64,000 nucleotides of DNA from Podospora comata (lineage: Eukaryota; Ascomycota; Sordariomycetes; Sordariales; Podosporaceae), in contig CP071497.1 in NCBI GenBank assembly GCA_017354895.1, positions 3,286,001 through 3,350,000 on the forward strand. Direction: 5' to 3'. Shown here piece after piece: positions 24,477 to 34,235 of this stretch. The translations under genes and the position numbers were made by a program. The first letter of the stretch is position 1. The number at the start of each line of letters is the position of its first letter. A model generated the notes under the pieces. That model was not told the DNA's origin. It saw only the letters and a list, made by a program, of their open reading frames with translations, and searched no databases.

Positions 24477-25970
24477 ATGCACTTCACTCACCTTCTACTT
24501 TCATTCTGCTCCGTAGCATCAACCATGGCCGCCATCACCCCAAGACAGATCCCCTCCAAGGCCAAGTGCCTCCTCGACGCTGGACTCGGCGAGGCAGTTC
24601 TGGTTCGTGGAGATCCCCAATATGCTGAACGCGAGGCTTCATATTGGTCCAACAGCGCAAGGCTGAGTCCAGCTGCGATCCTCCGACCTCGCAATACCAA
24701 GGAGGTGGCCCTTGCCGTCAAGGCTCTTGCTGCCGCCAAACAGCCATTTGCCGTCCGTTCCGGTGGTCACACCAACTGGGCTGGCTCCAACAACATTGCC
24801 GGCGGCATCACCATCGATCTTGGCTTCTTCAACACCACCACCTACAATGCTGCTACCGAGACTGCCGATATCGGCCCTGGCTCCCGCTGGCGGGATGTCT
24901 ACTCGGAGCTGATCAAGCACAAGCGTGCCGTTGCCGGTGGCCGTGAGGGCAATGTTGGTGTCGCCGGTCTTTTGCTCGGCGGCGGTAACACCTTCTTCAC
25001 TGCCCGCCGTGGCTTCGCCTGCGATAACGTCGTCGCCTATGAGGTCGTCCTTGCCGACGGCCGCATTGTCACCGCCAGCAAGACCAGCTACCCCGACCTC
25101 TTTGTTGCCCTCAAGGGCGGCTCCAACAACTTCGGCATCGTCACCAAGTTCACCATGACCGCCATCCCATCCGACAAGGTGTGGGGCGGCATGGCCTTCC
25201 TTCCCAAGGACATTGCTCCCCAGGCCGTTGACGCCGTTGTTTCCTTCACCAACAACGTTGCCAATGACCCCGATAGCAACCTCGTCGCCATGTTCACCCA
25301 CATGCCCGACTTTAAGGACATTGTTGTTGCTACTCTCTACGCCAACATGGCCGGTGTCGAAAAGCCTGCTGCTTACAAGGAGTGGCTTGCTCTTCCCGAG
25401 ATCATGAACACGGTCAAGAACACCACCATCGCTGAGATGGCATTCGAATACAACATCCCCGCCAACCTCCACGACATCTGGTTCACCCTCTCCCTCAAGA
25501 ACGATGCTCGCATCCTCAACAAGGCTGCCGAGCTCCACGTCAAGCTCGTTGAGGACCTCAAGGCTTTTATCCCTGAGCAGACCTTCACCACCCAGTGTCT
25601 CTTCCAGCCCCTCCCCACTGTCTTTGGCAAGAACTCGGTTGCTGCCGGTGGCAACATCATGGGTGTGGAGCGCCAAAAGTCTAACGGCGTTCTGTTCCTT
25701 GCTACCGCCATGGTCCAGACCCCTGAGCAGGAGAAGAAGGCTTACCCTCTTGTCAAGACGTGGGTTGAGGAAGTCAAGAAGTTTGCCGCTACCATTGATG
25801 GCGGTCTTCAGGAGTGGACCTATCTCAACTATGCAGATAAGAGCCAGAACCCTCTCAAGAGCTACGGCCCTGAGAACATCCGCAAGCTGAAAGCTACTGC
25901 TGCCAAGTATGATCCTCAGGGTGTTTTCCAGAAGTTGGTGCCTGGTGGGTTCAAGGTTTCTAACCTTTAA
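24477..25970 (+). CDS. Secreted FAD-linked oxidase (berberine-bridge/PCMH type)
   Basis: Intronless, 497 residues. The ATG at 24477 begins a clear signal peptide (MHFTHLLLSFCSVASTMAA); the upstream in-frame ATG at 24447 would spoil it. The PCMH FAD domain spans about 60-240. It contains RSGGH, whose His98 is the expected covalent flavin attachment site, and GREGNVGVAGLLLGGG. The second attachment cysteine of bi-covalent members is not in its usual place (FACDNV follows later), so single attachment through His is likely. The substrate domain follows, with YADKSQNPLKSYG and a C-terminal KYDPQGVFQKL, the usual end of the family. Such enzymes oxidise sugars, alcohols or specialised metabolites outside the cell or in the secretory path. 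The substrate is not predictable here. Confidence 0.93.
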   Translation: MHFTHLLLSFCSVASTMAAITPRQIPSKAKCLLDAGLGEAVLVRGDPQYAEREASYWSNSARLSPAAILRPRNTKEVALAVKALAAAKQPFAVRSGGHTNWAGSNNIAGGITIDLGFFNTTTYNAATETADIGPGSRWRDVYSELIKHKRAVAGGREGNVGVAGLLLGGGNTFFTARRGFACDNVVAYEVVLADGRIVTASKTSYPDLFVALKGGSNNFGIVTKFTMTAIPSDKVWGGMAFLPKDIAPQAVDAVVSFTNNVANDPDSNLVAMFTHMPDFKDIVVATLYANMAGVEKPAAYKEWLALPEIMNTVKNTTIAEMAFEYNIPANLHDIWFTLSLKNDARILNKAAELHVKLVEDLKAFIPEQTFTTQCLFQPLPTVFGKNSVAAGGNIMGVERQKSNGVLFLATAMVQTPEQEKKAYPLVKTWVEEVKKFAATIDGGLQEWTYLNYADKSQNPLKSYGPENIRKLKATAAKYDPQGVFQKLVPGGFKVSNL

Positions 25971-27268
25971 CACATGGACACCGTTGTGTGGGAGAGCGTG
26001 ACAACACTGATGGACGATGGATGGGTGAATGATCGCTGGGATATACGAGCATACGGGTATTGACTGGATAGGGATGATAATTGGGGGAAGGGGGCTTAGC
26101 ATGGGGGCTTTCAGGAGCGTGTTGTATTTTTGTTTTGTTTGTTTTGCATTTGCTTTGTCATAGCTGTTTTGGTTTGCATTCTGAGCATTAGTTTACCTTT
26201 ACTATTGTAAAATCGAGACGGGCTCACTGAGTTCTTGATACCTCTCACACCTATCCAATTTCACTTGCATTCCTCCGTATCACATGATGTCTTCCTCTGC
26301 GGTTCAAGCTCGGTTGTCGACGACAAACCTGTTGTTACGGCCCCACCCGGCTACTTCCCCGAATGAGGATCAACATTTTGAATCCTGCATAATGTTAAAA
26401 ATCGCTATTGTCTTACATGCATATCTAGTGATCTGCACACAACCTAGGGCTCAGGTCTGTGCGCCTGAAGGTCTTTGATACCAAGGCTTGAGAAGGCATC
26501 TAGCGCGTCCAAGACAGATGGGTATCTGAGCCGAGGTCGTTAGGAGAAAGAGGTGTTGTCAGTTGGACACCAACGACTTTGATGGCTGTAGCACTTTATG
26601 AGACCAAGCAGTAGTTTGCCTGCCGGGCATTCAACATGTCACCTGAGAGCCTCTCACATTCGTCGCCATCATCGAGGCAGTTTGAAGTAGTCAAGGCCAA
26701 ACAAAGCAACCACTATCTGGTACAAATACGCTTCTGTCCGCCTGTCGCCTTTATCAAAAGCCAGTCTGGAATGCCCTCTGCCGTCACCATGGCAATGCAC
26801 GGTCCTGTCAACACAGAAAAAGGGGCAACGAAGGGGGCTACAGTGTCAAAAGAAGGGTTAGGGTTTGCTTCATGAAGCTTCTGAACCTCGAGAACCAAAA
26901 CTCGGCTTTGCTTCGGGCATCACATCAAATGAGCAGGAACGTGGCACATTCGCAGCTGATTGGCTGCACTGGAGGATGTGACAGAGGGGCAAATGCAATG
27001 GAGTTTCGCGATAAGACGTGGGCCAGATCCTTATCGACCGTTTTACCCCTCCCCCTCATCAAACAGCCCACCTTGTGTCGCGACCAGCCCAACCCAGTTG
27101 CGCGCGTCAAACTCATCAGGGCCCGATCAAAAGGTTGGGACTTTTTTCTCTATTACCTAGAACCTTGGACCTTCCTCATTCAGATTGTTATTGTTATTAC
27201 TTATCGCTACCTATCTTCTGCGTGTAGTTTGTTATCAGAACGTTCAGTGCACACCCTTCTCAGTCATC
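25971..27268. other. Intergenic, no gene seen
   Basis: This contains the 3' flank of the FAD oxidase and the promoter of the calmodulin-like gene. Short frames only. Pyrimidine-rich tracts precede the calmodulin-like start. Confidence 0.45.
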
Positions 27269-27932
27269 ATGGTATGCCTTCACCCCACTTTGCAACTGCC
27301 TCATGTCTTGATGAAAAAGAGAACTGACTGACGATGTCGCCGCCCACTTGCACAGGCACCTCACGGGAATAACCTCTCCAAGGATGAGATTGCTCAGTTC
27401 AAGGAGGTGTTTGAGATTTTTGTAAGATTTTCCCTCACTTTCACACCTCACACCTCTTCTGCATCACCAAGTCACACCCGCCAAGAGGGCCTCCCTCATC
27501 CATCTCTCTCAACCAACCACCATCTACCCTCTCCCTGACTCTTCCCAGGACAAAGACGGCACAGGCGACATTACCGCTGCCGAGCTGGGCGCCGTCATGC
27601 GTGAACTCGGCCTCAACCCCTCCCCGGAGGAGCTCCAAGACATTGTCAACGAGGCGGACCTCAACAAGGACGGCGTGATCTCGTTTGAGGAGTTCCTGTC
27701 ACTCATGTCGATGGGCGTCAAGGAGACGGACACGGAGCAGGAGCTGGTCAACGCCTTCAAGGTGTTTGACAAGGACGGGAGCGGAACCATCAGCAGCGAC
27801 GAGCTGAGGAATGTGCTCAAGTCCCTGGGCGAGAACCTCACGGACGCGGAGCTGGACGAGATGATCAAGCTGGCGGATAAGGATGGGGATGGGCATATTG
27901 ATTATCAGGAGTTTGCGCATATTATGAAATAG
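27269..27932 (+). CDS. Calmodulin-like protein, four EF-hands
   Basis: Three exons: 27269-27271 (only the ATG), 27356-27421 and 27549-27932, total 453 nt (150 residues). The introns begin GTATGC and GTAAGA. All four EF loops keep calcium ligands and Glu at position 12: DKDGTGDITAAE, DLNKDGVISFEE, DKDGSGTISSDE and DKDGDGHIDYQE. The length equals calmodulin, but the sequence differs from canonical fungal calmodulin at the N-terminus (APHGNNLSKDEI) and in the linker (SMGVKETDTEQEL). I therefore call it a calmodulin-like paralogue acting as a cytosolic calcium sensor. The start codon alone in its exon is an arrangement also seen in true calmodulin genes, which suggests shared descent. Confidence 0.9.
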
Positions 27933-28495
27933 GGGGGTTAAAATGGGAGGGAGGAAAGGGGGGGGATGGGTGGGAGATTGGATACCTGGTATCGTTAGAT
28001 GGGAATTGATTGAAATTTTTGGTTCCTATGGTTATGTGCAAGGTTTTGAGGGGCCTTGTTTGAACCCCTGGACCTTCTTCTTCTACACAACATCAACTCT
28101 AGTTCATTTATGTCTTGACAAATACCAACTTGCAAAGGGACGGAGCGTGTAGGTGCGGCATGTGTTGTGGTGCTGATAGCTGTTCGTGTCCTTCCCGGGG
28201 TGCCCAAGGGAGTTATTTCTATGGCTCAAACCAAAACATGAGAATAACCTCCACAGGCTACGCTTAGGCACCACCTGAGGGCAGTGGCTTGAGCATATCT
28301 AAGTTCAACGCCCACCGTCCACTAGTGCATTCCACCTCGACATAGACTTTTCCACAATCTCTCATTTGACGTCAAACCGTCTCTCATGTTTCGCACAAAC
28401 CTTTTCCATTCTTTGACACATCTTTTTGGACATCCAGTCAGTCACCAACACAACCAAAACCACCATCTCGATTCGAACTGACTACCTCCATCAAG
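27933..28495. other. Intergenic, no gene seen
   Basis: This is the 3' flank of the calmodulin-like gene and the promoter of the first array gene. A CA-rich leader precedes the start codon at 28496. Confidence 0.4.
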
Positions 28496-29158
28496 ATGAA
28501 CATGCGTAAGTACACATTATCTTGCTAAACATCTTCCAACAACTAGTACTCACCTCTCTTTTTGATGATCACAGCAAAACTTCACCGGCCTACCATCACC
28601 GACCGCCTCGCTAAATTCCCCTCAACAATCCCGCCTCACGAGCGATACGTCCATGTAGCCAACAATATCGCAAGCGTGGTCCGATGGAATAAGGATCTTC
28701 TTGAAGGGATGCTCCTCGAGGCACAGGCCTATTGTTGCGCTGCTGAGTTTGCGGTAAAAGATTGGTCCGAGAGTACCGATGCCAATGATAGCAAATCTGC
28801 TGAGAGGACAAGCTCCAAGGAAAGGGAAGAGAACGAGGAAAAGTGCAGATTTTATGAGATTTTGATCGAGGTTTTGGAGGGTAACGTCAATCTTTTCTGC
28901 GTCTCAGGAAGTTTTGTAATGATTTGCATAGGAAAAATCAAGAAGTTGAAGACTCCGGTTGATGAGGGGAGTTGGGAGGATGATTACGGTAGGAATCTGG
29001 TGTTTTTCTTCTTGGTTATCAAGTCGGAAGGAGGTTCGCTGACTGTAGTGATGTCTCCAGAGATGGTTGACGAAAATAGAGACTCGGATGACCAGTGGGT
29101 GCATATTACCTTAGGCAGCCGTGCAAGCGGTCTGGCCAGCGCTCAAAATAGACTGTAG
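28496..29158 (+). CDS. Array gene 1: small protein of the FxW/DWV family (unknown function)
   Basis: Model: exons 28496-28505, 28575-28988 and 29049-29158, 177 residues. The second intron (60 nt, GTAGGA...TGTAG) is a multiple of three and has no stop, so retention would give 197 residues. I favour splicing because the junction falls in phase 1 after EDDY, exactly as in array genes 6 and 9. Exon 1 encodes only MNMP, so the N-terminal tryptophan motif of its relatives is missing. The central helix pattern is LLEGMLLEAQAYC and CRFYEILIEVLEG. The acidic tail has DSDDQWVHI. There is no signal peptide, and the protein is likely cytosolic and mostly helical. Function unknown. Confidence 0.65.
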
Positions 29159-29685
29159 CATTCTCGTTATCGAGTGGAATTATGTGTGCGCAGAAGAAGA
29201 TTAAGTCAAGCTTCTTTTTCAGACAGGCTCGCGGCACTATGCACTTTGTCAATCCGCACTATTGTGGGGCTACTTGAAATGTCGGGGAAGATATACATCT
29301 ACAACCACTATCTTTATAGCCATACTACCCATGATATTTAATTATTAAAAAATACCTATATTAAATTGCCCATAAAAAACCTATTTCTTGGGAAAAATAA
29401 ATTGTTTTCGCCGTTGCACGATGTGTTTGAAGATGGTTCAACGTGAGGCCTGCTGAGACATGCATCGCTAGAATAGGAGTTTAGATGGGAGGGTTGGGGG
29501 TATATGTGGGGAAAAGCGGCCCACATAGTATAGATTGACAAAGTGCATAGTACGGCGAATATGTCTCTTCTTTTTTCTTGAATAGCTGAATGAACCTTTT
29601 TTACAAAGCCTCAATGGTTGAGTGAGTCTTCAACCTTACTCGTTGTTTTGGGCGGAGAGGGGGAAAAAAGATAGCAAAAGTAAAT
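29159..29685. other. Intergenic, no gene seen
   Basis: This is the AT-rich 3' flank of array gene 1, ending at tRNA-Leu. No frame is supported. Confidence 0.5.
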
Positions 29686-29797
29686 TGACAACTGTGAGAT
29701 TCGAACTCACGCCTCTTTCGAGAGTAGAATACCATTCATTTCTGAGTGGAAGATGTTATCTTGAGTCTACCGCCTTAGACCGCTCGGCCAAGTTGCC
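29686..29797 (-). tRNA. tRNA-Leu (anticodon CAA) with intron
   Basis: 112 nt on the minus strand. The acceptor GGCAACT pairs with AGTTGTC (one G-T). The D-arm is TGGCCGAGCGGTCTAAGGC. The anticodon stem GTAGA/TCTAC holds CAA, interrupted by an intron just after the anticodon, as usual. A long class II variable arm (CTCGAAAGAG region) and a GAGTTCGAATCTC T-arm follow. It reads TTG codons. Confidence 0.9.
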
Positions 29798-30151
29798 TGA
29801 GTGATTCATGTTTTTCTGCGTCGGAAATAGACATCACAGCACAGACCTCCCAGACCATCAAAGGTTGATCACGACAACACCAAAGGGGGAGTGCCACGCT
29901 TGTGTTGTCAGGCAGTACAAAACTTTGAAGTCATCTCCGTGGACTTGGCGCCGCCATGGATGCAAGTTGCTCCAGGTGGCGCCATCATGTCCATGGTGTA
30001 CGAGAGCAAGATCTTGCTCTTCAAGTGAATAATACCTGTTTCCCATTTTGGACTTCCACCTTCTAACTTTCAAACACCAACACAGCCCGCCCTGTTTCAG
30101 AGAACCTCACAACAATACCATCACAAACCAACCTCACCAGGCACCGGCACA
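29798..30151. other. Promoter region of array gene 2
   Basis: No gene. A CA-rich leader (accaacacag, accaacctcacc) precedes the start codon, as in other array genes. Confidence 0.4.
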
Positions 30152-30709
30152 ATGTCCACCAGCAAAATCTTCCCCTGGTCCTCCATCAAGCCGAAACTCC
30201 TCACCTCCGAGGGTCGTTTCATCTACGACGACAGCATCTACGCCGACGTCGCCTGTGACATCCTCACCGAAGCCGCCAAACGCAACCCCCTCCAAGAAAT
30301 GCTCGATGACGCCTTGCGGGCTCTCAAAGACGCCAGAAAGCTCAGGGAGAGTGGTGGGGGTGGTAACGATGCTGAGTTGCAGTTTGCCTTCTTTTTCATC
30401 TTGACTGGTATGGTGACTGTCCAGCTTAGAGCGCAGGAAAGAGAGGTCATTTTTGAGAAGATGAAGGGGAGCAAGAGCCCTGGGTGTGAGAGCACGGATA
30501 GTGGGTTGAGTGATGGTAGTGGGCAGAGTGGTAACTTTGGTACGTGGGATGTGGTTTGAAATTGGGGAGTGGAAAGACTGACGATGGTGGCATACTTAGT
30601 CAAGATCGATCTGGATGAGATCCGGGATGTTATGGCGCGAGAGGGGGTCAAGAGAAAGGGCGTTTTGAACAAGGTTTTCGAGTGGGTTTTTGGGAAGGGG
30701 AAGAAATGA
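30152..30709 (+). CDS. Array gene 2: FxW/DWV family protein (unknown function)
   Basis: Exons 30152-30539 and 30600-30709, 165 residues, phases agreeing. The N-terminal motif is IFPWSSI, but here the short first intron of the relatives is absent and the frame runs straight on. The central pattern is PLQEMLDDALRALKDAR, then LQFAFFFILTGMV. A Ser/Gly-rich linker precedes the phase-1 intron (GTACGT...CTTAG). The tail is basic, not acidic, and ends FEWVFGKGKK, so only the tryptophan of the usual DWV motif is kept. No signal peptide or membrane helix is convincing. Function unknown. Confidence 0.7.
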
Positions 30710-31314
30710 GGGTGCTGGGGATTGGAGGGCGATGATCACCTAATTGCCTGAACCAGGCCTTGGCCGGGTATCATGACAGTTTATCACGACTTTAAGCGTA
30801 AATCAGGTGGGCCATGCTGCGATATACACGGCCAGGGCAGCATCAAACAGATCATTGTGATGTGAACTTTCGTGTTCAGGTTGCGTGGCGCTCTTGGTCA
30901 AAACTCTGGGGTTTAAGGTTCTTTCCCTCCTGAAGTTTCCAGTGCCTTATTCTTTGTGACAAAAGCTGGCAAGTCCAGTTGTAGGACATGCAAGTACCTT
31001 CCATCTGATGCTTTGCTTCTTGTCATTTCGGACGATGCTTCAGTTGTTGTTTGGCTTTTTGACGCTATGAAACCGGGGAGTGACATGCTCAATTGTCCCA
31101 AAGCTTCGGTTATACTCACTTTCCATGGCCCTCCACCACTAAACTGAAAAACGCTACAAGCCAAAGCTCCCACTGAGGCTGAAACTATACATACCTGAAT
31201 TGAACTTGATCATTGGAAAAGAACCTTGATCTTCAACAAAAATGATTGACATTACATCTGCTCCTCAAGCTCGACTCCAGCCAACCACCAGTCCACCACA
31301 CGCGCTTGTACACG
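30710..31314. other. Intergenic, no gene seen
   Basis: No supportable frame. It separates array gene 2 from the decayed array copy 3. Confidence 0.4.
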
Positions 31315-32077
31315 ATGGCATCCTTTCAATCCCGCAGAGAAGATGGGTAATGTAACCCCACGACTCCGACTTTTTCCCATGGCCGCAGATGAGAAAGTAC
31401 TTCTTGAACAGCGAGGGAGAGCTCCGCAAGCTAGACAAGGACGAAGTCCAGTACGTGGCAACCGACAGGTACTGTCACCTACGAAAAAACTACAATGAGT
31501 ACACCGTCAAAATGATCCTCAAGGATATCGTGGACCTCAAGAACGCCATACGCACGAGGATCAATCAAAGTATCGAGAGGGCTCGCCTGTTTGCCCCAGA
31601 ACCAGGAAAATCGTGACTTTCACACAAGCGTTTGACCGTCAGAGAAATGGCGGAGAGGGAAAAGTAAGATGTTGAGCTTTTGGGGGAGTATACATTCTAC
31701 TCCGTCATGACGCGCATAATCAAAGGCAAGTGTACAGCGCAGACAACATATCACAACGGGTCTTGATATTGACAGCTTCATCAGCGGACAGAGATGAAGA
31801 CAAGGAGTGTGTTGACATCACTTAGGACGCGAAGGAAGCAAGGGCCGAAGTTCATGTCCAGAGGTAAGTTGGATTTGTACGCCAACCTCACCTTAGATAC
31901 CTACAGTTTGCGATAGGAGACATACTGACATATACTGGCTACCTACTTGCAGTCATGGTCGATGAGCTAGAATTTGAGGATAGAGAAGAGCACTCAAGTC
32001 CCCAAGGCCTTCCAGAAACAGAGAAGAAACAACAATCGTCACTATGTGAGTGGGTGGGCAAAACTTGGGGTAGCTGA
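31315..32077 (+). pseudogene. Array copy 3: decayed FxW/DWV family member
   Basis: A long frame from 31389 (after an acceptor-like GCCGCAG) reads YNEYTVKMILKDIVDLK, matching the family's L-x-x-D helix. It continues past TGA (31614) and TAA (about 31662) into GEYTFYSVMTRIIKG, matching the R-x-F-F-x-L block. Both stops are one C-to-T change from sense codons (CGA, CAA), as RIP would cause. A GC-type donor (AAAG|GCAAGT) follows in phase 1. Farther on, a phase-1 junction leads to an open frame ending CEWVGKTWGS at 32077. A possible first exon begins at 31315, but its phase does not fit. It could also be a short expressed fragment. Confidence 0.45.
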
Positions 32078-32334
32078 ACAGTTTGGGGGGCTGAAGACAC
32101 TCCAAAAGCATTTCCCTGCCTTTAAAAAAATTTAAAACGTTACTGACACGACCTTGTCGCTGTTTCTTTTATTCTTTTATTTGCACTCAATATGGACGGA
32201 AAGGAAAAGTCAAAACCGCCACACAAAAAGGAAAAACGTGCCAGCTTAATCCCCAGACCCATCATTCCCCAGCGCGGCCTATAGAGGGAGCGAACATACG
32301 AGTCAAGCAACCAGGACATCGACAATTACTATAG
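32078..32334. other. Intergenic, no gene seen
   Basis: Short AT-rich spacer with poly-A/T runs around 32125. No gene. Confidence 0.4.
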
Positions 32335-32425
32335 AGTAGCGCCCACCACAGGAGTTGAACCCACAGTGTTTTGAAATTGTATGTGGGGCACTCGGAGTGA
32401 ATGCCAGACCACATGGCCAAACACA
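32335..32425 (-). ncRNA. tRNA-like remnant or SINE head (A-box and B-box)
   Basis: On the minus strand an A-box-like TGGCCATGTGG (32409-32419) is followed 47 bases later by a full-consensus B-box GGTTCAACTCC (32351-32361), the internal promoter layout of RNA polymerase III genes. An acceptor stem cannot be formed and the anticodon arm is not convincing, so it is not a working tRNA by eye. It may be a tRNA pseudogene or the head of a short interspersed element. Confidence 0.35.
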
Positions 32426-32975
32426 GCGTGTGTTCTGATTTAGTGGAAGGAGATGCGAGGTTTGCGGTTATTAAAGCCGGCAGACACGTGGTGCAGGTTG
32501 TTTTGGGGAGCTGATGCGTGTTCAAGTGACTGGTAGCTTTGTCAGCGGTTCTCCTTTGATGTTGGTCGTTGCTTTTTGCTACCTTATGCTCTCCCTTTGC
32601 TGGTCGTTCTACTTTAAAAGACCCTCCTCGTGTGCTCTACCTGTGGGTTCTATTCTATTCTCCTGAATCCCAGTTCTTTCCTGCTGATTTCTAGCTGACG
32701 CCTCTCAACAGGACGCATGATGGAACACAAGTGGCCGAGGTGGGAACCTTGGGATTGGGCGTCTCAGAACTTCTCTACTTGTGTGTCAAGAGATCACGGG
32801 CACGGATATCACACGAAGACAGATACCTCTCATCGCTGAAGCTGCACTGACAAGTAACTGCGACTTGCCATGCTTCTAATTTTTTCTCTTGTTTTTAATT
32901 TTTTCCAAGAACTGTCGTTTGCCCACATCTAAGATCGTTTGGAAACGCGTCCCCGTCTCCGTTCCGGAACGCACA
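32426..32975. other. Intergenic, no gene seen
   Basis: No coding frame is supported. The right end is the likely leader of the tentative gene starting at 32976. Confidence 0.35.
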
Positions 32976-33758
32976 ATGAGTTGTAAGCATCGTCACGAGC
33001 CGCCTAGATATCATTTTATGCTCGTTTGCTAACGCTTGAATTTTATCCAAGATTCTCAAGTTAACTTTGTCGAGCTGGCCCTCAGCAGTATGCAAAGATA
33101 CCCATCCCCAACGATGTTTTTCGGGGACAAGTCAGTGCTAATAGCATTGGACTTTAGCACCGGAGATCTACTCCTTGTTGCGTCGTGACACCCTCGCCCA
33201 TGAGGTGGACATTTGAGCGCCGCCCACGCTCTCGTTGGCACCCTCAATGGCGATGCCGGCATTCCCGCTGTCCTCTTGCGTTCCCCAATGCCAGGCGTTG
33301 TTCAACAAGGTCAAGGAGCCCTGTGTTTGGGGCATAGATCGTTCCAAGGTTGATGTGCCGGCGAGATTCGCCGCCACGCAGATGTTCTTGTATTACTTGC
33401 AGGGCGATCTCCACTGTAAAGCATACCGATATCTTGTGGTGGGAATTGAGAAGATACAACTAATACATCTTATAGGACGTTTCCGTGGACAGCTTGAGAA
33501 GAGAGGTTGCATTTCCAACCGTGCTTACATGAAGCGCGGAGAGAATACCTATGGTAAGTTGTCAAAATGTTGGAATATGTTGATAGAAAACTGATCGAAA
33601 TTGCATAGGTATCGCTACGTTTGCCAATCACGAGGAAATCCAGAAAGCCAGGAGAAGTGGATGGAGGAGGAGAGGGCCAGGAGGGAGCCTAACCGCCTTG
33701 AGATGGAGAAGAGAGTCAAGGAGATCTTGCCTCACTGTCGGGAGTGCCCGATAATGTA
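32976..33758 (+). CDS. Tentative multi-exon gene or pseudogene, unidentified
   Basis: An ATG at 32976 (ATG AGT T) meets a GTAAGC donor. The acceptor CCAAG then opens exon 2 at 33052 in phase 1, reading VNFVELALSSMQRYPSPTMFF to a TGA at 33186. Farther on, protein-like pieces occur: FAATQMFLYYLQGDLHC near 33370, and RFRGQLEKRGCISNRAYMKRG near 33480. After an intron with GTAAGT (33555) comes a charged helix, NPESQEKWMEEERARREP, ending HCRECPIM at 33758. I could not join the parts in one frame. The family is unknown. It may be decayed. Confidence 0.3.
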
Positions 33759-34235
33759 GATGCTGTTTCGATGGAGCGTTACTCCAGAAATACTGGTATC
33801 TCCAAGGATACAAATTCACGGCAACTTACTAGGTATCTTTCATTTTCTTTCTGTTACAATTCTTTCTACTTCCCAGTCAATCAATCACGTAGAATATCCC
33901 ATAGGACTATGAACACACAGCATACTTCTGGGCAACGGGACATGGCTGTGGCGAAATATATTGCGACCTCACCACCACCCGTACAACAATCTAGCGTTTA
34001 TAGCAGGATAATCCGGGTAATATGCCCAGATGTGGAAAGATTCCAAGCAGCTTCCACAAGGAAATCCCCCATGGTTTCCCATCGTCTTGAATGGCTCCGG
34101 TACTTGGTCACGGGGACCGGGCGGTTGGCTGGGGGCTGACTGCGTGGAGTGACATGGAGGGAGAGATTTCGGGAGCTTTACCAACGACAAGATCTATCTG
34201 CTACTAGAATAAAAATTAGCTTCTGAAGTAGGCAG
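33759..34235. other. Intergenic, no gene seen
   Basis: Only short frames. This ends where the pogo-type transposon begins. Confidence 0.35.

Noticed and set aside
24639-26102. 487-codon open frame opposite the FAD oxidase
   Set aside because: Same mirror effect of codon bias; low-complexity Val/Gly/Leu reading with no domain.
27269-27932. Calling the EF-hand gene canonical calmodulin
   Set aside because: Canonical fungal calmodulin is nearly invariant and this differs at many positions in the N-terminus and linker.
29622-29804. 60-codon plus-strand frame
   Set aside because: It lies over tRNA-Leu on the other strand.
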